Positions 15,959-24,075 of a stretch of 31,197 nt of DNA are shown piece by piece. The stretch's first letter is position 1. Every line of letters begins with the position of its first letter. A program made the translations under genes and the position numbers. The stretch lies in assembly GCA_036703315.1 (NCBI GenBank), contig DATNPH010000079.1:1-31197 (forward strand). The letters run 5' to 3'. The notes below the pieces were generated by a model. That model was not told the DNA's origin. It did no database searches and saw only the letters and a list, made by a program, of their open reading frames with translations. This DNA is from DATNPH01 sp036703315. GTDB lineage: Bacteria; Cyanobacteriota; Cyanobacteriia; Cyanobacteriales; Coleofasciculaceae.

Positions 15959-16128
15959 ATGACTAAACCCTATCCACTATGGGTTTTGAGAAATTGGATC
16001 AAGTCGCTGTAGAGCAAGGGCAAAGCATTGGCACAAAGAAGCTGATAATTTTGCTATCGTCTCAGTGCAAATGCTTCGTCCTTACTTACTAATCAAAATG
16101 AAATGGCTGAACTGATGTTTTTTGTTGC

Positions 16129-16902
16129 TTATGCGGTAACGGGTTCTGAGGCAACGAGTTCCGTAGTTTCATCAGACATCTCTGTTGGAGCACCATCTTG
16201 CACCAGTGAGGGAGATTTTCCACCCTTTTGGATCAAATTGCTGACCATTGCAAGCAAGGCATTCACTTTACGAGTCCGCCACTCATCGATTAATCGTTCC
16301 ACAGCATCAGCCGAAAGACGACGTTCCATTGCCTCACGCAGGTAGGCAGCGTGCCCTGTTTCATCCTTAGCAATACTGAGCATACCTTTCTTTAGGTTGC
16401 GCGTCGTCGGCTCCTCTTCTGGTAACACGTTAGCCATCCGAGCAAAGTCTTTGCTGGCGTCTAGTTCCAGAATGTAGGTACTCGCCATGAACACAATCCA
16501 GTCAATCTTCTGGGGCGACAAGTTCTCTTGGGAGTAGCCCTCGAAGTAAGCTTCGAAGAAGGGACTACGTCTACGCTCATCGGGCTTACCATCTTTAGGC
16601 GTTTTAGGCAAGCTTTTAAAGTCGATGACTGTCTTGTTGAGCTGTTTTAAGGCATGGGCAAAAATTTGACCATGACGCTCTTCGTCTGACGCATGACGGG
16701 CGAGCTTTTCGGAAAGCCAGGTATCACCTTCTGCGGCAGCTCGTTCACTAAGGGTTTTCAGGAAAGGAACAGAACCCGATTCTGCCAATTGAAATCCGGC
16801 AAGCACGTTGGGGCGCGTTTTAGGGTCACGTATACTGCTGGCAGAATAATAAGCAATAGCGCTTGACCCTACCAAGTGAAGAATGTTAGTTAGAAAGTCC
16901 AT
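16129..16902 (-). CDS. Ferritin-like diiron protein
   Basis: The 257-residue protein has a four-helix ferritin-like fold with a full set of carboxylate-bridged diiron ligands: Glu41, Glu74 with His77 (EERH), Glu146 and Glu181 with His184 (ETGH). The spacing of two ExxH pairs with single Glu residues before each is typical of diiron oxidases or oxygenases such as rubrerythrin-like or MiaE-like proteins. The substrate cannot be read from sequence. Iron storage is unlikely for a monomer of this size. The N-terminal 20 residues are moderately hydrophobic, and the C-terminus (from about 225) is disordered and acidic. It is a single gene with its own 5' region, convergent with the FHA-PrsW gene. 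Confidence 0.85.
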   Translation of the reverse strand: MDFLTNILHLVGSSAIAYYSASSIRDPKTRPNVLAGFQLAESGSVPFLKTLSERAAAEGDTWLSEKLARHASDEERHGQIFAHALKQLNKTVIDFKSLPKTPKDGKPDERRRSPFFEAYFEGYSQENLSPQKIDWIVFMASTYILELDASKDFARMANVLPEEEPTTRNLKKGMLSIAKDETGHAAYLREAMERRLSADAVERLIDEWRTRKVNALLAMVSNLIQKGGKSPSLVQDGAPTEMSDETTELVASEPVTA

Positions 16903-17137
16903 CAGTAGATTAAGAAGTGTGTAGGAGGCTTACAAATGTCATCCTAGCTCGGTTTTTTAAATTGCAATGGCTGAGTCTGATACCGTTAAAAAATATTTTG
17001 TTATTAACTTGGCTTTCTTAAGCGCGAAAAAAGTCTTAATTGTCTGCCATGGCTATCGCAAAATGTATGTATGCTAAACAACTCAGACGCGACGCTTTCA
17101 CAATAGTGCGTAGTGCCTTCGCCCCTTGGATAGTGCC

Positions 17138-17944
17138 ATGAACATGAAACTCACAATCCTAGCCACTGCTACCTTGCTAACCACGACTAGCCTGTGTGTG
17201 ATAAGCGAGCTTGCTCCGCTTCACGCCAACGCTGAAAATCTAGAACATACTCAACGGCTACTTTCAACCAAACAGTGTTCGCAATGTGAACTCAGCGGCG
17301 CTGGTTTAGTTTTGGCTAATTTGGCAGGTGCCAACTTGAGTGGAGCGGACTTGACGCGTGCTAATCTCAGTCGTGCCAATTTGACAGGGGCTGACCTCAC
17401 TGGTGCTAACCTCACGGGTGCTTCTCTCAATGGTGCTAATCTCAATGGTGCCAATCTCAGTGGTGCCAACTTGAGCGGTAGTGACCTTAGAGATGCTTAT
17501 CTGGTCGGTGCTAGGTTATACGGTATTAACCTGAATACAGCTTATGTACAGGGAGCCGTTGGTATTCCTGAGTATGCAGGAACTCCTGAAGACTTCTATG
17601 CTTGGGGTGTGTCAGAGGCGGGAAGAGGCAACTACAGAGCTGCGATCGAAAAGTTTAACCAAGTACTAAGCATCAAGCCAGACTTTGCTCCAGCTTTGCT
17701 AGCGCGTGGAGTCGCTCTTTACAGACTAGGAGACGAATCCGCAGCTACGGTAGATGCCCAGAGTGCGGGTGTACTTTTTACTACCCAAGGTAATACATTG
17801 GGTTATCAAGCCTCACAGAACTTGGTTAAAGCTATAGAATTTGCTCGGAACCCTCCCAAAGGGGGAGGCACATCGCTAGGGAACGCGGTAGTTGGGATAG
17901 GCTCATTTTTGTTACAGTTACTCTCTCCCCTAAAACTTTTTTGA
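17138..17944 (+). CDS. Secreted pentapeptide-repeat and TPR protein
   Basis: The 268-residue protein starts with a Sec signal peptide (about 1-32, ending AHANA-like as LHANAEN). A conserved CSQC pair (Cys47, Cys50) precedes about 17 A(D/N)LxG pentapeptide repeats (about 51-135), which form a right-handed quadrilateral beta-helix. A tandem TPR-like region follows (about 150-215, with AAIEKFNQVLSIKPDFAPAL and GVALYRLGDESAA), then a hydrophobic C-terminus (about 250-268). It should act in the periplasm or thylakoid lumen. The CxxC at the first coil may form a capping disulfide. An in-frame TTG at 17126 is possible, but the ATG at 17138 has GGA seven bases upstream and gives a better signal peptide. 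The role is unknown. Confidence 0.85.
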   Translation: MNMKLTILATATLLTTTSLCVISELAPLHANAENLEHTQRLLSTKQCSQCELSGAGLVLANLAGANLSGADLTRANLSRANLTGADLTGANLTGASLNGANLNGANLSGANLSGSDLRDAYLVGARLYGINLNTAYVQGAVGIPEYAGTPEDFYAWGVSEAGRGNYRAAIEKFNQVLSIKPDFAPALLARGVALYRLGDESAATVDAQSAGVLFTTQGNTLGYQASQNLVKAIEFARNPPKGGGTSLGNAVVGIGSFLLQLLSPLKLF

Positions 17945-18222
17945 AGAACTGGCTTGGTTAGGTGGGTAGGGTTTAGGAAATTTAATTGAATTGCTGGATT
18001 GGAGTCCAAGTTCCTATCCGCCTGCTCCGAAGGAACTAGTCAGCTGAGGTAGTTGGAAAACGTGGAGCGATCGCTTGGGACTTTCAAGAGCTCTAGTTTT
18101 TGTTGGGTAGGCTAGTCATTATGGCGGTAGGCGATCGAGTAACAGACGCTCCCTATTAAGTCGTAAGCTGATAACCTAAGCCTTGTTACGATTGAGATGT
18201 CTAGTACGTCTTGAGTTTAAGT

Positions 18223-18669
18223 ATGTCATCAACCTCAACCCCTTTACCAGAAACTCTGGCGCGGATTGTAGAGCGCTTTAAGCGGCGCACTAACCCCAAG
18301 CAGCGCTATGAACAACTGCTCTGGTACGCCAAACGGCTCAAAGAGATGCCAGAAGACGATAAGGTGCCAGACAATAAAGTTCCTGGCTGCGCTTCTCAGG
18401 TCTTCATTACTGCCAATTTAGAAGACGGCAAGGTTTGGTATCAAGGAGACTCGGATGCTCAGTTAGTGAAAGGATTAGTGGCGCTGTTAATTGAAGGGCT
18501 TAACGGTCTAACCCCAGAAGAGATTGTGCAAATCTCTCCGGACTTTATTCAAGAAACGGGTCTGAATGTTAGCTTAACACCTTCTCGTGCGAACGGTTTT
18601 TACAATATTTTTCAGACCATGAAGAAAAAGGCAGTAGTGTACCAATTGGGAACAGCTTCCAGTAGTTGA
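18223..18669 (+). CDS. sufE: SufE-family cysteine desulfurase activator
   Basis: The 148-residue protein accepts sulfur from the cysteine desulfurase SufS and passes it to the SufBCD scaffold in iron-sulfur cluster assembly, in the cytosol. It has the SufE fold with the active cysteine in NKVPGCASQVF (Cys56), preceded by RYEQLLWYAKRLKEMP and followed by GLVALLIEGLNGLTPEEI. The C-terminal SRANGFYNIFQTMK block is also typical. The ATG at 18223 is preferred over an in-frame TTG at 18211. The gene is followed by a CobW-family GTPase after about 200 bases, and both deal with metal or cofactor supply. Confidence 0.93.
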   Translation: MSSTSTPLPETLARIVERFKRRTNPKQRYEQLLWYAKRLKEMPEDDKVPDNKVPGCASQVFITANLEDGKVWYQGDSDAQLVKGLVALLIEGLNGLTPEEIVQISPDFIQETGLNVSLTPSRANGFYNIFQTMKKKAVVYQLGTASSS

Positions 18670-18866
18670 GTTGAATGAAAAAAGAGTCTAATTTAAAAAT
18701 TATTAATAACTCTGAACTCATCACTCTCTTATTCTTTACCTTTTTGCCAAAAAAACGATGATTGCGTGCATTACCATACAAAATAATAAGCTATTTCAAA
18801 GCATCTAATTGAATGGTGTCCAGATTTTTATCGATGCCATAATGCAACTTGTAGGCTCGACAGTTT

Positions 18867-19892
18867 ATGACTTCAGAACCTCTCCAGAAATCACTGCCAG
18901 TTACAATTATTACTGGCTTTTTGGGTAGTGGCAAAACAACGTTGCTCAATCACATTTTGCACAATCGCCAGAATTTTAAGGTCGCCGTTATAGTCAATGA
19001 GTTTGGCAATATTAACATTGATTCGCAGTTATTAGTCTCGGTAGATGAAGACATGATGCAGCTAACTAATGGCTGCATCTGTTGCACTATCAATGAGGGT
19101 TTGGTTAATGCCGTTTATCGCTTGCTAGAACGTCAACACCAGATTGACTATTTAGTAATAGAAACCACAGGCATTGCTGATCCAGTCCCTATTATCATGA
19201 CGTTTGTGGGTACAGAGTTACGTGATTTAACACGACTGGACTCAATTTTGACGGTGGTGGATGCAACAGATTTCACCGCGCAACATTTTGAAAGCTCAGC
19301 CGCATTTAATCAGATTGCTTATGGGGACATTATCCTACTCAATAAAACAGATTTGGCTCCCCAAGAGAAGGTTGACTATCTGGAAGACTATATTCGCAAG
19401 GTGAAGGCTGGTGCAAGAATCCTGCGGGCAGACTATTGCAAAGTGCCACTTCCCCTTATCCTGGATGTTAATCTTCAGGAATCTGATACTCGGACGGCTG
19501 CAATTGGAAACGTGGGTGAAGATACAAGACGAGATGCTGATTTTGTTCACCACGAGCATCATCACCACCCTTCTGACCACTTGGATAAGGATGGCTTCAT
19601 GTCTGTTTCTTTCCAAAGCGATCGCCCTTTTATCTTAGAAAAATTTCAAGCTTTTACTGATCAGCTACCCAACGAAGTATTTCGAGCCAAAGGTATTGTG
19701 TGGTTTCGCGAAAGTCAGTTACGCTACATTTTCCAGCTAAGCGGCAAACGTTGTGAATTTAAAACTGGCTCTTGGTCACATACACCTAGCAATCAACTCA
19801 TTTTAATCGGCCGCCACTTGGAGTCATCACGCTTGCAAGAGCAATTAGCTAATTGTCTCGAACCAGCAACAGTAACACCAAGTTCACATTGA
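18867..19892 (+). CDS. CobW/COG0523-family GTPase (metallochaperone)
   Basis: This 341-residue G3E-family GTPase has Walker A GFLGSGKT (17-24), the metal-binding CxCC motif GCICC (Cys70, Cys72, Cys73), ETTG (99-102) and the guanine-specificity NKTD (159-162). The CobW C-terminal domain follows (FMSVSFQSDRPF onward). A His-rich loop at 228-238 (HHEHHHHPSDH) joins the two parts. Members deliver zinc or cobalt to client proteins. The His loop and the absence of cobalamin genes nearby favour a zinc-related role, but this is inference. No clear Zur box was found by eye upstream. Confidence 0.9.
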   Translation: MTSEPLQKSLPVTIITGFLGSGKTTLLNHILHNRQNFKVAVIVNEFGNINIDSQLLVSVDEDMMQLTNGCICCTINEGLVNAVYRLLERQHQIDYLVIETTGIADPVPIIMTFVGTELRDLTRLDSILTVVDATDFTAQHFESSAAFNQIAYGDIILLNKTDLAPQEKVDYLEDYIRKVKAGARILRADYCKVPLPLILDVNLQESDTRTAAIGNVGEDTRRDADFVHHEHHHHPSDHLDKDGFMSVSFQSDRPFILEKFQAFTDQLPNEVFRAKGIVWFRESQLRYIFQLSGKRCEFKTGSWSHTPSNQLILIGRHLESSRLQEQLANCLEPATVTPSSH

Positions 19893-20167
19893 GCTAATTA
19901 TGGAATTGAACAATCTCTTACTTTACAGGAAATGAATTCTTCTGTAGATGTTTATAGTTCATTGGATCAGATGAGGGCTGATGAACAAAAAACTGTTGGG
20001 CTAAGCTGTCAAGATCAGTTTTCGCTAAGCGAGAATACCCTTTAACTGATCTAGTAATTCTTTTATGTAGCAAGGATTCTAGAGATGAAAGAAGTTTTGG
20101 CAACTGAAAGCTTACAGATTTCTCAAAAATCGGCTTTTTGCTAAGTTAAAGATTTTCGGCAAGGAAA
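19893..20167. other. Poorly coding stretch after the CobW gene
   Basis: This stretch has a 37-codon frame at 19932-20045 (MNSSVDVYSSLDQM..., preceded by AGGA at too short a spacing) and overlapping minus-strand frames. None is convincing. It could be decayed coding sequence. Confidence 0.35.
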
Positions 20168-20341
20168 TTGGACGATACTTACCTAGCACTTATCAAAGCA
20201 GCCGGCATTCTTTCAGTTTCAGCTCTCCTTGTAGCTGCGGGGATGGCTTTCGAAAAAAAGATAGTAGAGGCAAAAATAGCCATGGGAGTTTCCTTAGGTG
20301 CAACAAGTACCGCATTGCTTACAACCAGACTGAGGCACTGA
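20168..20341 (+). CDS. Possible small membrane protein (57 residues)
   Basis: The frame from TTG 20168 to TGA 20341 encodes a protein-like sequence with a hydrophobic segment (LIKAAGILSVSALLVAAGMAF) and a second one (AMGVSLGATSTALLTT) separated by EKKIVEAKI, ending in TRLRH. AAGGA lies immediately before the TTG, which is too close for a normal ribosome site. I do not recognise it. It could be a real small protein or the 3' end of a broken gene. Confidence 0.35.
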   Translation: MDDTYLALIKAAGILSVSALLVAAGMAFEKKIVEAKIAMGVSLGATSTALLTTRLRH

Positions 20342-20354
20342 CCCAGCGATTTTA

Positions 20355-20551
20355 GATTTTGGATTTTGGATTATGTAGAGCTAAATCGGTCACCAGCACG
20401 TTGCTTGGCGACTAGCCATCAATCTCGAATTTCTTCGGAGAGAAAAACTAATAGCTAAATGGAGCGAAGTACTTAAACAAACAGTCCATCTAGTATGTGC
20501 TTATTACAAGTCCCTGGATTCATCTATGAGGATGATCCAAAATCCAAAATC
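20355..20551. repeat. 17-bp inverted repeats about 160 bases apart
   Basis: GATTTTGGATTTTGGAT (20355-20371) recurs inverted at 20535-20551. Each arm is itself made of an ATTTTGG-type heptamer. The enclosed 163 bases contain no convincing gene. The layout resembles a small non-autonomous element, but the arms are low-complexity, so chance pairing of two STRRs is equally possible. Confidence 0.7.
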
Positions 20552-20640
20552 GCCAATCCAACTATCGAGCGACATGTGCTACCAATTGAGTTGCCCGTCC
20601 CAGTCAGGAGCCATGTACCTCACTTCTCAACGTTGACAAA

Positions 20641-21642
20641 CTACACGATAGACGGTGCTAGCCAACCTCGTAAGGAGTAGTAAATTGTGGTAAGGAATTC
20701 TTCAACAATCCGTGTTGTGACCGTGAGCGATTCGACAGAAGGGAGGAAGGATTCAACACGAAGGCGTAACCGGGGTAGTGCCCCAGCCTGAAAGCCAAAA
20801 AAGTTCGTAGGTCGGGGAATGACATTGAGACCGACATCAGCAAAGGTTAAGCGAGCACGGCGGCTATTTATGCCAGAGGTAACGAGGATAACAGGCTGAT
20901 TACGTATTCCCCGCGTACTCAAGATGTTCCCTACTTCCTCAGCACTGCTGCGTAGGTCTTGGCTTCTGGTTTCAAGTGCAATCCGATCGCGTGGAACCCC
21001 CAATTGCGTCAGCAGGGTCGCAATATCATTGGCTTCAACGGTCTGGTCTTGATTGCCCTCTAATTCAGATCTGGGACCGGCACTGACAACCACGACGGGT
21101 GAGTTGCCTAAGCCTACCTGTTCTCGATACAGTTGAGCCGCGTACAGAATGCGATCGCCTGTGTCAGTCAGCTGAATTTGCGTCCGGTAAGGTAGGTTGG
21201 CTTTTGTTGTTCCTCGTCCCAGCAGAACGATTGATCCAGCTGTTTGCGGTGCGGGTGCTGCCACAGCACCATTTCTAGTTGCCAGGTTTACTTCTCCCAG
21301 TTCCAAGGTTCGGGCTAGCAAGTTAGACAAAAATGGTGTGCTTGATATTAGCAATATCAGTAATGAGGCTACGATCAAGTTTTTGTTTTTGCGGCCCTGG
21401 TTTAGATAAACCGCCAACAGTAAGATAGTGGCTCCTACTGGTTTGAGGGGAAAGGAGAGAACGCTCCATGCCGCTGACACAAGTCGCTCGTTGGGGAAGA
21501 AAAACGCCAGCACAATGATGGCAAACAGAATAAAGCCCCCAAGCAAGGTAAGATAAGCTCTAGGGATTACTTTCAGTAGCAGCTGATAGAGAATTACTGT
21601 GATTACCAGCCACAGCAGTATCTGGCTAAGTAGTAGGAACAT
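20641..21642 (-). CDS. YdcF-like (DUF218) membrane protein
   Basis: The 333-residue protein has an N-terminal membrane part with about four helices (about 5-115). A DUF218/YdcF domain follows (about 133-300), with its opening strand GSIVLLGRG, the VVVSAGP segment, an acidic TVEANDIATLL block, LETRSQDLRSSAEEV and ILVTSGINSRRARLTF. The family includes SanA and ElyC, linked to the cell envelope and peptidoglycan-precursor metabolism; the reaction is not settled. The first codon ATG at 21642 gives a hydrophobic N-terminus as expected. The gene stands alone, divergent from the galE remnant. The short ELEGNQDQ insert near residue 193 is worth comparing with homologs. Confidence 0.85.
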   Translation of the reverse strand: MFLLLSQILLWLVITVILYQLLLKVIPRAYLTLLGGFILFAIIVLAFFFPNERLVSAAWSVLSFPLKPVGATILLLAVYLNQGRKNKNLIVASLLILLISSTPFLSNLLARTLELGEVNLATRNGAVAAPAPQTAGSIVLLGRGTTKANLPYRTQIQLTDTGDRILYAAQLYREQVGLGNSPVVVVSAGPRSELEGNQDQTVEANDIATLLTQLGVPRDRIALETRSQDLRSSAEEVGNILSTRGIRNQPVILVTSGINSRRARLTFADVGLNVIPRPTNFFGFQAGALPRLRLRVESFLPSVESLTVTTRIVEEFLTTIYYSLRGWLAPSIV

Positions 21643-22123
21643 TGTTAAGAAATTGTGAGTTGTTGATTGTTAGCGATCGGTTGTTATTTGTTAGTCTGAC
21701 CATTCAAAGTAACAGCTAACAACTAACAACTGGTAGTACGGTTGTTTCAGTGACGCCTCAATTGCCTGAACTACAGTTTGAATCACTATTACACGGGCAT
21801 TATACTCGTGATTGGCAGCCATAATTGTCTAGAAAGTGATGTTAGTCCTAAAAAACTGGATGGGTTGACTTCCCCCCACTTCCTAGAAAGACCTCTGTTT
21901 TTCTGTTTAGAGAGTAGTGTCTAGCCTAGCCTTGGTGAGAGACAGGAGCGTCGAGAAAAGGCTGGAAGAGCTAATGGGAGAAATCGATGTTCAGCATTCC
22001 TCCTTCGACAATCGATGAGTGACGGCTATCTACCCAGTTCAAGATCCATAATTCACTTTAAACTCTAATGTCTAACGTCTTTTGTAAGGTTAGGCTATAA
22101 AACTAAAAATTAGGAGGACCTTA
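21643..22123. other. Intergenic region between ydcF-like gene and galE remnant
   Basis: The 481 bases contain an imperfect 17-bp inverted repeat (21658-21674 with 21715-21731, 15 of 17 matching) of TTGTTAG-type heptamers. No gene is visible. A TATAAA at 22096-22101 and a TAGGAGGA ribosome site at 22111-22118 serve the galE remnant, so its expression signals look intact. Confidence 0.55.
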
Positions 22124-22736
22124 GTGTCGCAAGCCAAACCAACAATTGTAGTGACTGGCGGGGCAGGATATATTGGCTCTCATGTGGTGTTGACCTTACA
22201 ACGGGCAGGTTATGGTGTCCTTGTGCTGGATAACTTGGAATATGGGCATCGAGAGCTTGTGGAAGATATCCTAAAGGTGGAGTTGGTGGTTGGGGACATT
22301 AACGATCGCACAACACTAGACAGGCTCTTTGCCAGCCATGAGATTACGGCAGTAATACACTTAGCTGCTTATATTGCTGTGGGAGAGTCGGTGAGTGACC
22401 GGGCTAAATACTACCGCAACAATGTCTCAGGCACACTGACACTCCTGGAAGCGATGGTGGCAGCAGACGTTAAGAAAATTGTCTTTGCTTCCACCTGCTC
22501 TATCTTCGGAATGCCTGAGCAGCTGCCGATGACAGAAGACCATCCCCAGGCTCCTATTAATCCCTATGCCACCACCAAGTGGATGGTAGAGAGGATGCTA
22601 AATAATTTTGATCATGCCAATTTTAGTCGGCAGCAGCGACAAAGTTCAGAAAATCTTAGGTTGGTCTCCCAAATACCCAGATCTCAGTAAAATTATCAGC
22701 GATGCATGGCAGTGGCATCAACGGCGTCATCGATAA
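22124..22736 (+). pseudogene. galE: UDP-glucose 4-epimerase remnant with internal deletion and frameshift
   Basis: The first about 165 codons are a good GalE N-terminus: TGGAGYIGSH (11-20), the DNLEYGHRE segment, HLAAYIAVGESV, the catalytic STC (123-125), and Tyr148 with Lys152 (YATTK). At about 22620 the similarity stops. In another frame the GalE C-terminus resumes at once (LVGSSDKVQKILGW... DAWQWHQRRHR) and reaches its natural stop at 22734-22736. About 125-130 codons of substrate-binding domain are missing, and the frame is lost, giving a 188-residue product with a foreign tail. GalE interconverts UDP-glucose and UDP-galactose; this copy cannot. The GTG start and strong ribosome site are intact, so decay looks recent. 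A sequencing error cannot explain the missing middle. Confidence 0.9.
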
Positions 22737-22870
22737 AGTCATGCAGACAATTATCAAGCCTTTGAATGCCGGGGTGACACCGCTCAACTTTTTCCTTATT
22801 CACAGGGTATTGCTGCCACTTTTCTACCCATTAAGAGATTGTTTAACTACTTTGCTTTTGGATTAAAAAA

Positions 22871-23236
22871 TTGCTAGTGAATAAACACGCTCAGACTGGA
22901 AAGGCTCAAAGCAACCCTACTCCTGCCAACAAGGAGTCTCTTGCCGTGGAAGCCCGAATCAGTCGTTTAGAGGCAATTGTTGGACAAATTGGAGAAGCCG
23001 TTCTTGCGACTACTGAGACAGTAGAGCGTCTTGCTGACCGCGTGGATGCCCTTGTGATTCAAGTGCAACACCAAGGGCACCAAGTTCAACAACAAGGCTA
23101 TCAGCTCTTTGCCTTGAGCGATGCCGTGCAAACTCTGGCGGAAACTCAAACTGACTCTTTAGAGCAACTGGCGCAACTAACAGAAACCCTGCAACGCCTT
23201 GCTGCTGCAATTGAGGAACAGAAAGAGAATAAGTAA
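22871..23236 (+). CDS. Coiled-coil hypothetical protein
   Basis: The 121-residue protein is almost wholly heptad-patterned helix (about 25-115), for example SRLEAIVGQIGEAVLATTETVERLADRVDALV, with a Gln/His-rich middle (QVQHQGHQVQQQGYQ). It has no signal peptide or membrane helix. It resembles generic cyanobacterial coiled-coil proteins and I assign no function. The TTG at 22871 or the GTG at 22877 could start it, and neither has a clear ribosome site. It stands between the galE remnant and a small lipoprotein gene. Confidence 0.65.
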   Translation: MLVNKHAQTGKAQSNPTPANKESLAVEARISRLEAIVGQIGEAVLATTETVERLADRVDALVIQVQHQGHQVQQQGYQLFALSDAVQTLAETQTDSLEQLAQLTETLQRLAAAIEEQKENK

Positions 23237-23520
23237 GTCGGGACAAAACAATACCAATCAGGGACAGCGTTTGCGATGCCCTTCGGGCGGTACCGAAGGC
23301 TAGAGCGCTGTCAAGACTCCTAGCGATTGGCTAACCATTCCTCAATCGGTGTGTCTCACGAAAAACGGGATGCAACTAAGTTGCCAGTGATCTATCAACG
23401 AACAACAACCAGAGAATGTATGCTGCCACACTGTTAGGCTGACCAATGGCACTAGACTTTCAAGCATGGGAAAAATGTGCTACGACAACGAAAGTGCCAA
23501 CAACTCAACAGGAGACATTG

Positions 23521-23961
23521 ATGCATTTTCCGAAGCGGTACTTCGTCTTTCTTTCCCTGACTGCCGCCATTAGCTTGTTAACCGTTAGCTGCTCTGAGAG
23601 CAAAGTTTCCCAGTGTAACAAGATTATTCAGGTTGCCAATAAGGCAGTCAGTCAAGCGAAAGCCGTGACTAATGGTAGTCAGGCAATCGACCCTAAGGCG
23701 ATACTCCAAGCCGCCGATGCGATGGAAAAGGCATCTCAAGAGATGAAAACTATAACTGTTAAGGATCAAAAGCTCAAAAACTATCAATCTGGTTTCACAA
23801 ATATGTATCGCGATATGGGCAAAGCTACTCGCGAGTTCGTAGCGGCCTTTGAGAAGAAAAATCACCCTGCGGCTGAGGTAGCTGTAACTAATTTGCAGCA
23901 AGCTGCTACCAAAGAAAAGCAATTAGTTACGGATATCAATACGTATTGCGCAGGGAAGTGA
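23521..23961 (+). CDS. Small helical lipoprotein
   Basis: With the ATG at 23521 the protein has 146 residues. A GGAG lies six bases upstream, so this start is preferred over an in-frame ATG at 23446. It begins with a signal sequence (MHFPKRYFVFLSLTAAISLL) and a probable lipobox ending in VSC (Cys24). The mature part is helical, with a second cysteine (SQCNKIIQVANKAVSQA), Lys/Gln-rich helices and a terminal TYCAGK cysteine that may form a disulfide. No family is recognised. It is expected in the periplasm or outer membrane. Confidence 0.7.
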   Translation: MHFPKRYFVFLSLTAAISLLTVSCSESKVSQCNKIIQVANKAVSQAKAVTNGSQAIDPKAILQAADAMEKASQEMKTITVKDQKLKNYQSGFTNMYRDMGKATREFVAAFEKKNHPAAEVAVTNLQQAATKEKQLVTDINTYCAGK

Positions 23962-23989
23962 ACAACCTCTTAGGTAGTACTAACCGGAG

Positions 23990-24012
23990 GGCTTCATCCT
24001 AGGAATGAAGCC
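23990..24012 (+). terminator. Hairpin after the lipoprotein gene
   Basis: GGCTTCAT (23990-23997) pairs with ATGAAGCC (24005-24012) over a 7-base loop, 29 bases after the lipoprotein stop. A CTTTCTCGTCAATTTTTTG tract follows some distance downstream. It is a plausible but not canonical terminator. Confidence 0.45.
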
Positions 24013-24075
24013 TCTAGGCTTTCTCGTCAATTTTTTGTAAGCTCTTAATCTGAGAAGCATTCTGGGTAAAAATCC

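Noticed and set aside
17251..17469. Minus-strand frame with repeated APLRL units
   Set aside because: It is the antisense of the pentapeptide-repeat DNA, so periodicity is inherited from the real gene.
18670..18866. Zur box before the CobW-family gene
   Set aside because: No palindrome like TGATAATNATTATCA was found by eye, so zinc regulation remains unproven.
19918..20103. Minus-strand 61-codon frame after the CobW gene
   Set aside because: It has no ribosome site and no recognisable pattern, and a competing plus-strand frame is equally protein-like. Evidence is too weak to call either.
23578..23922. Minus-strand 114-codon frame
   Set aside because: It lies wholly within the lipoprotein gene, which has a signal peptide and ribosome site. 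The antisense product has no protein-like pattern.
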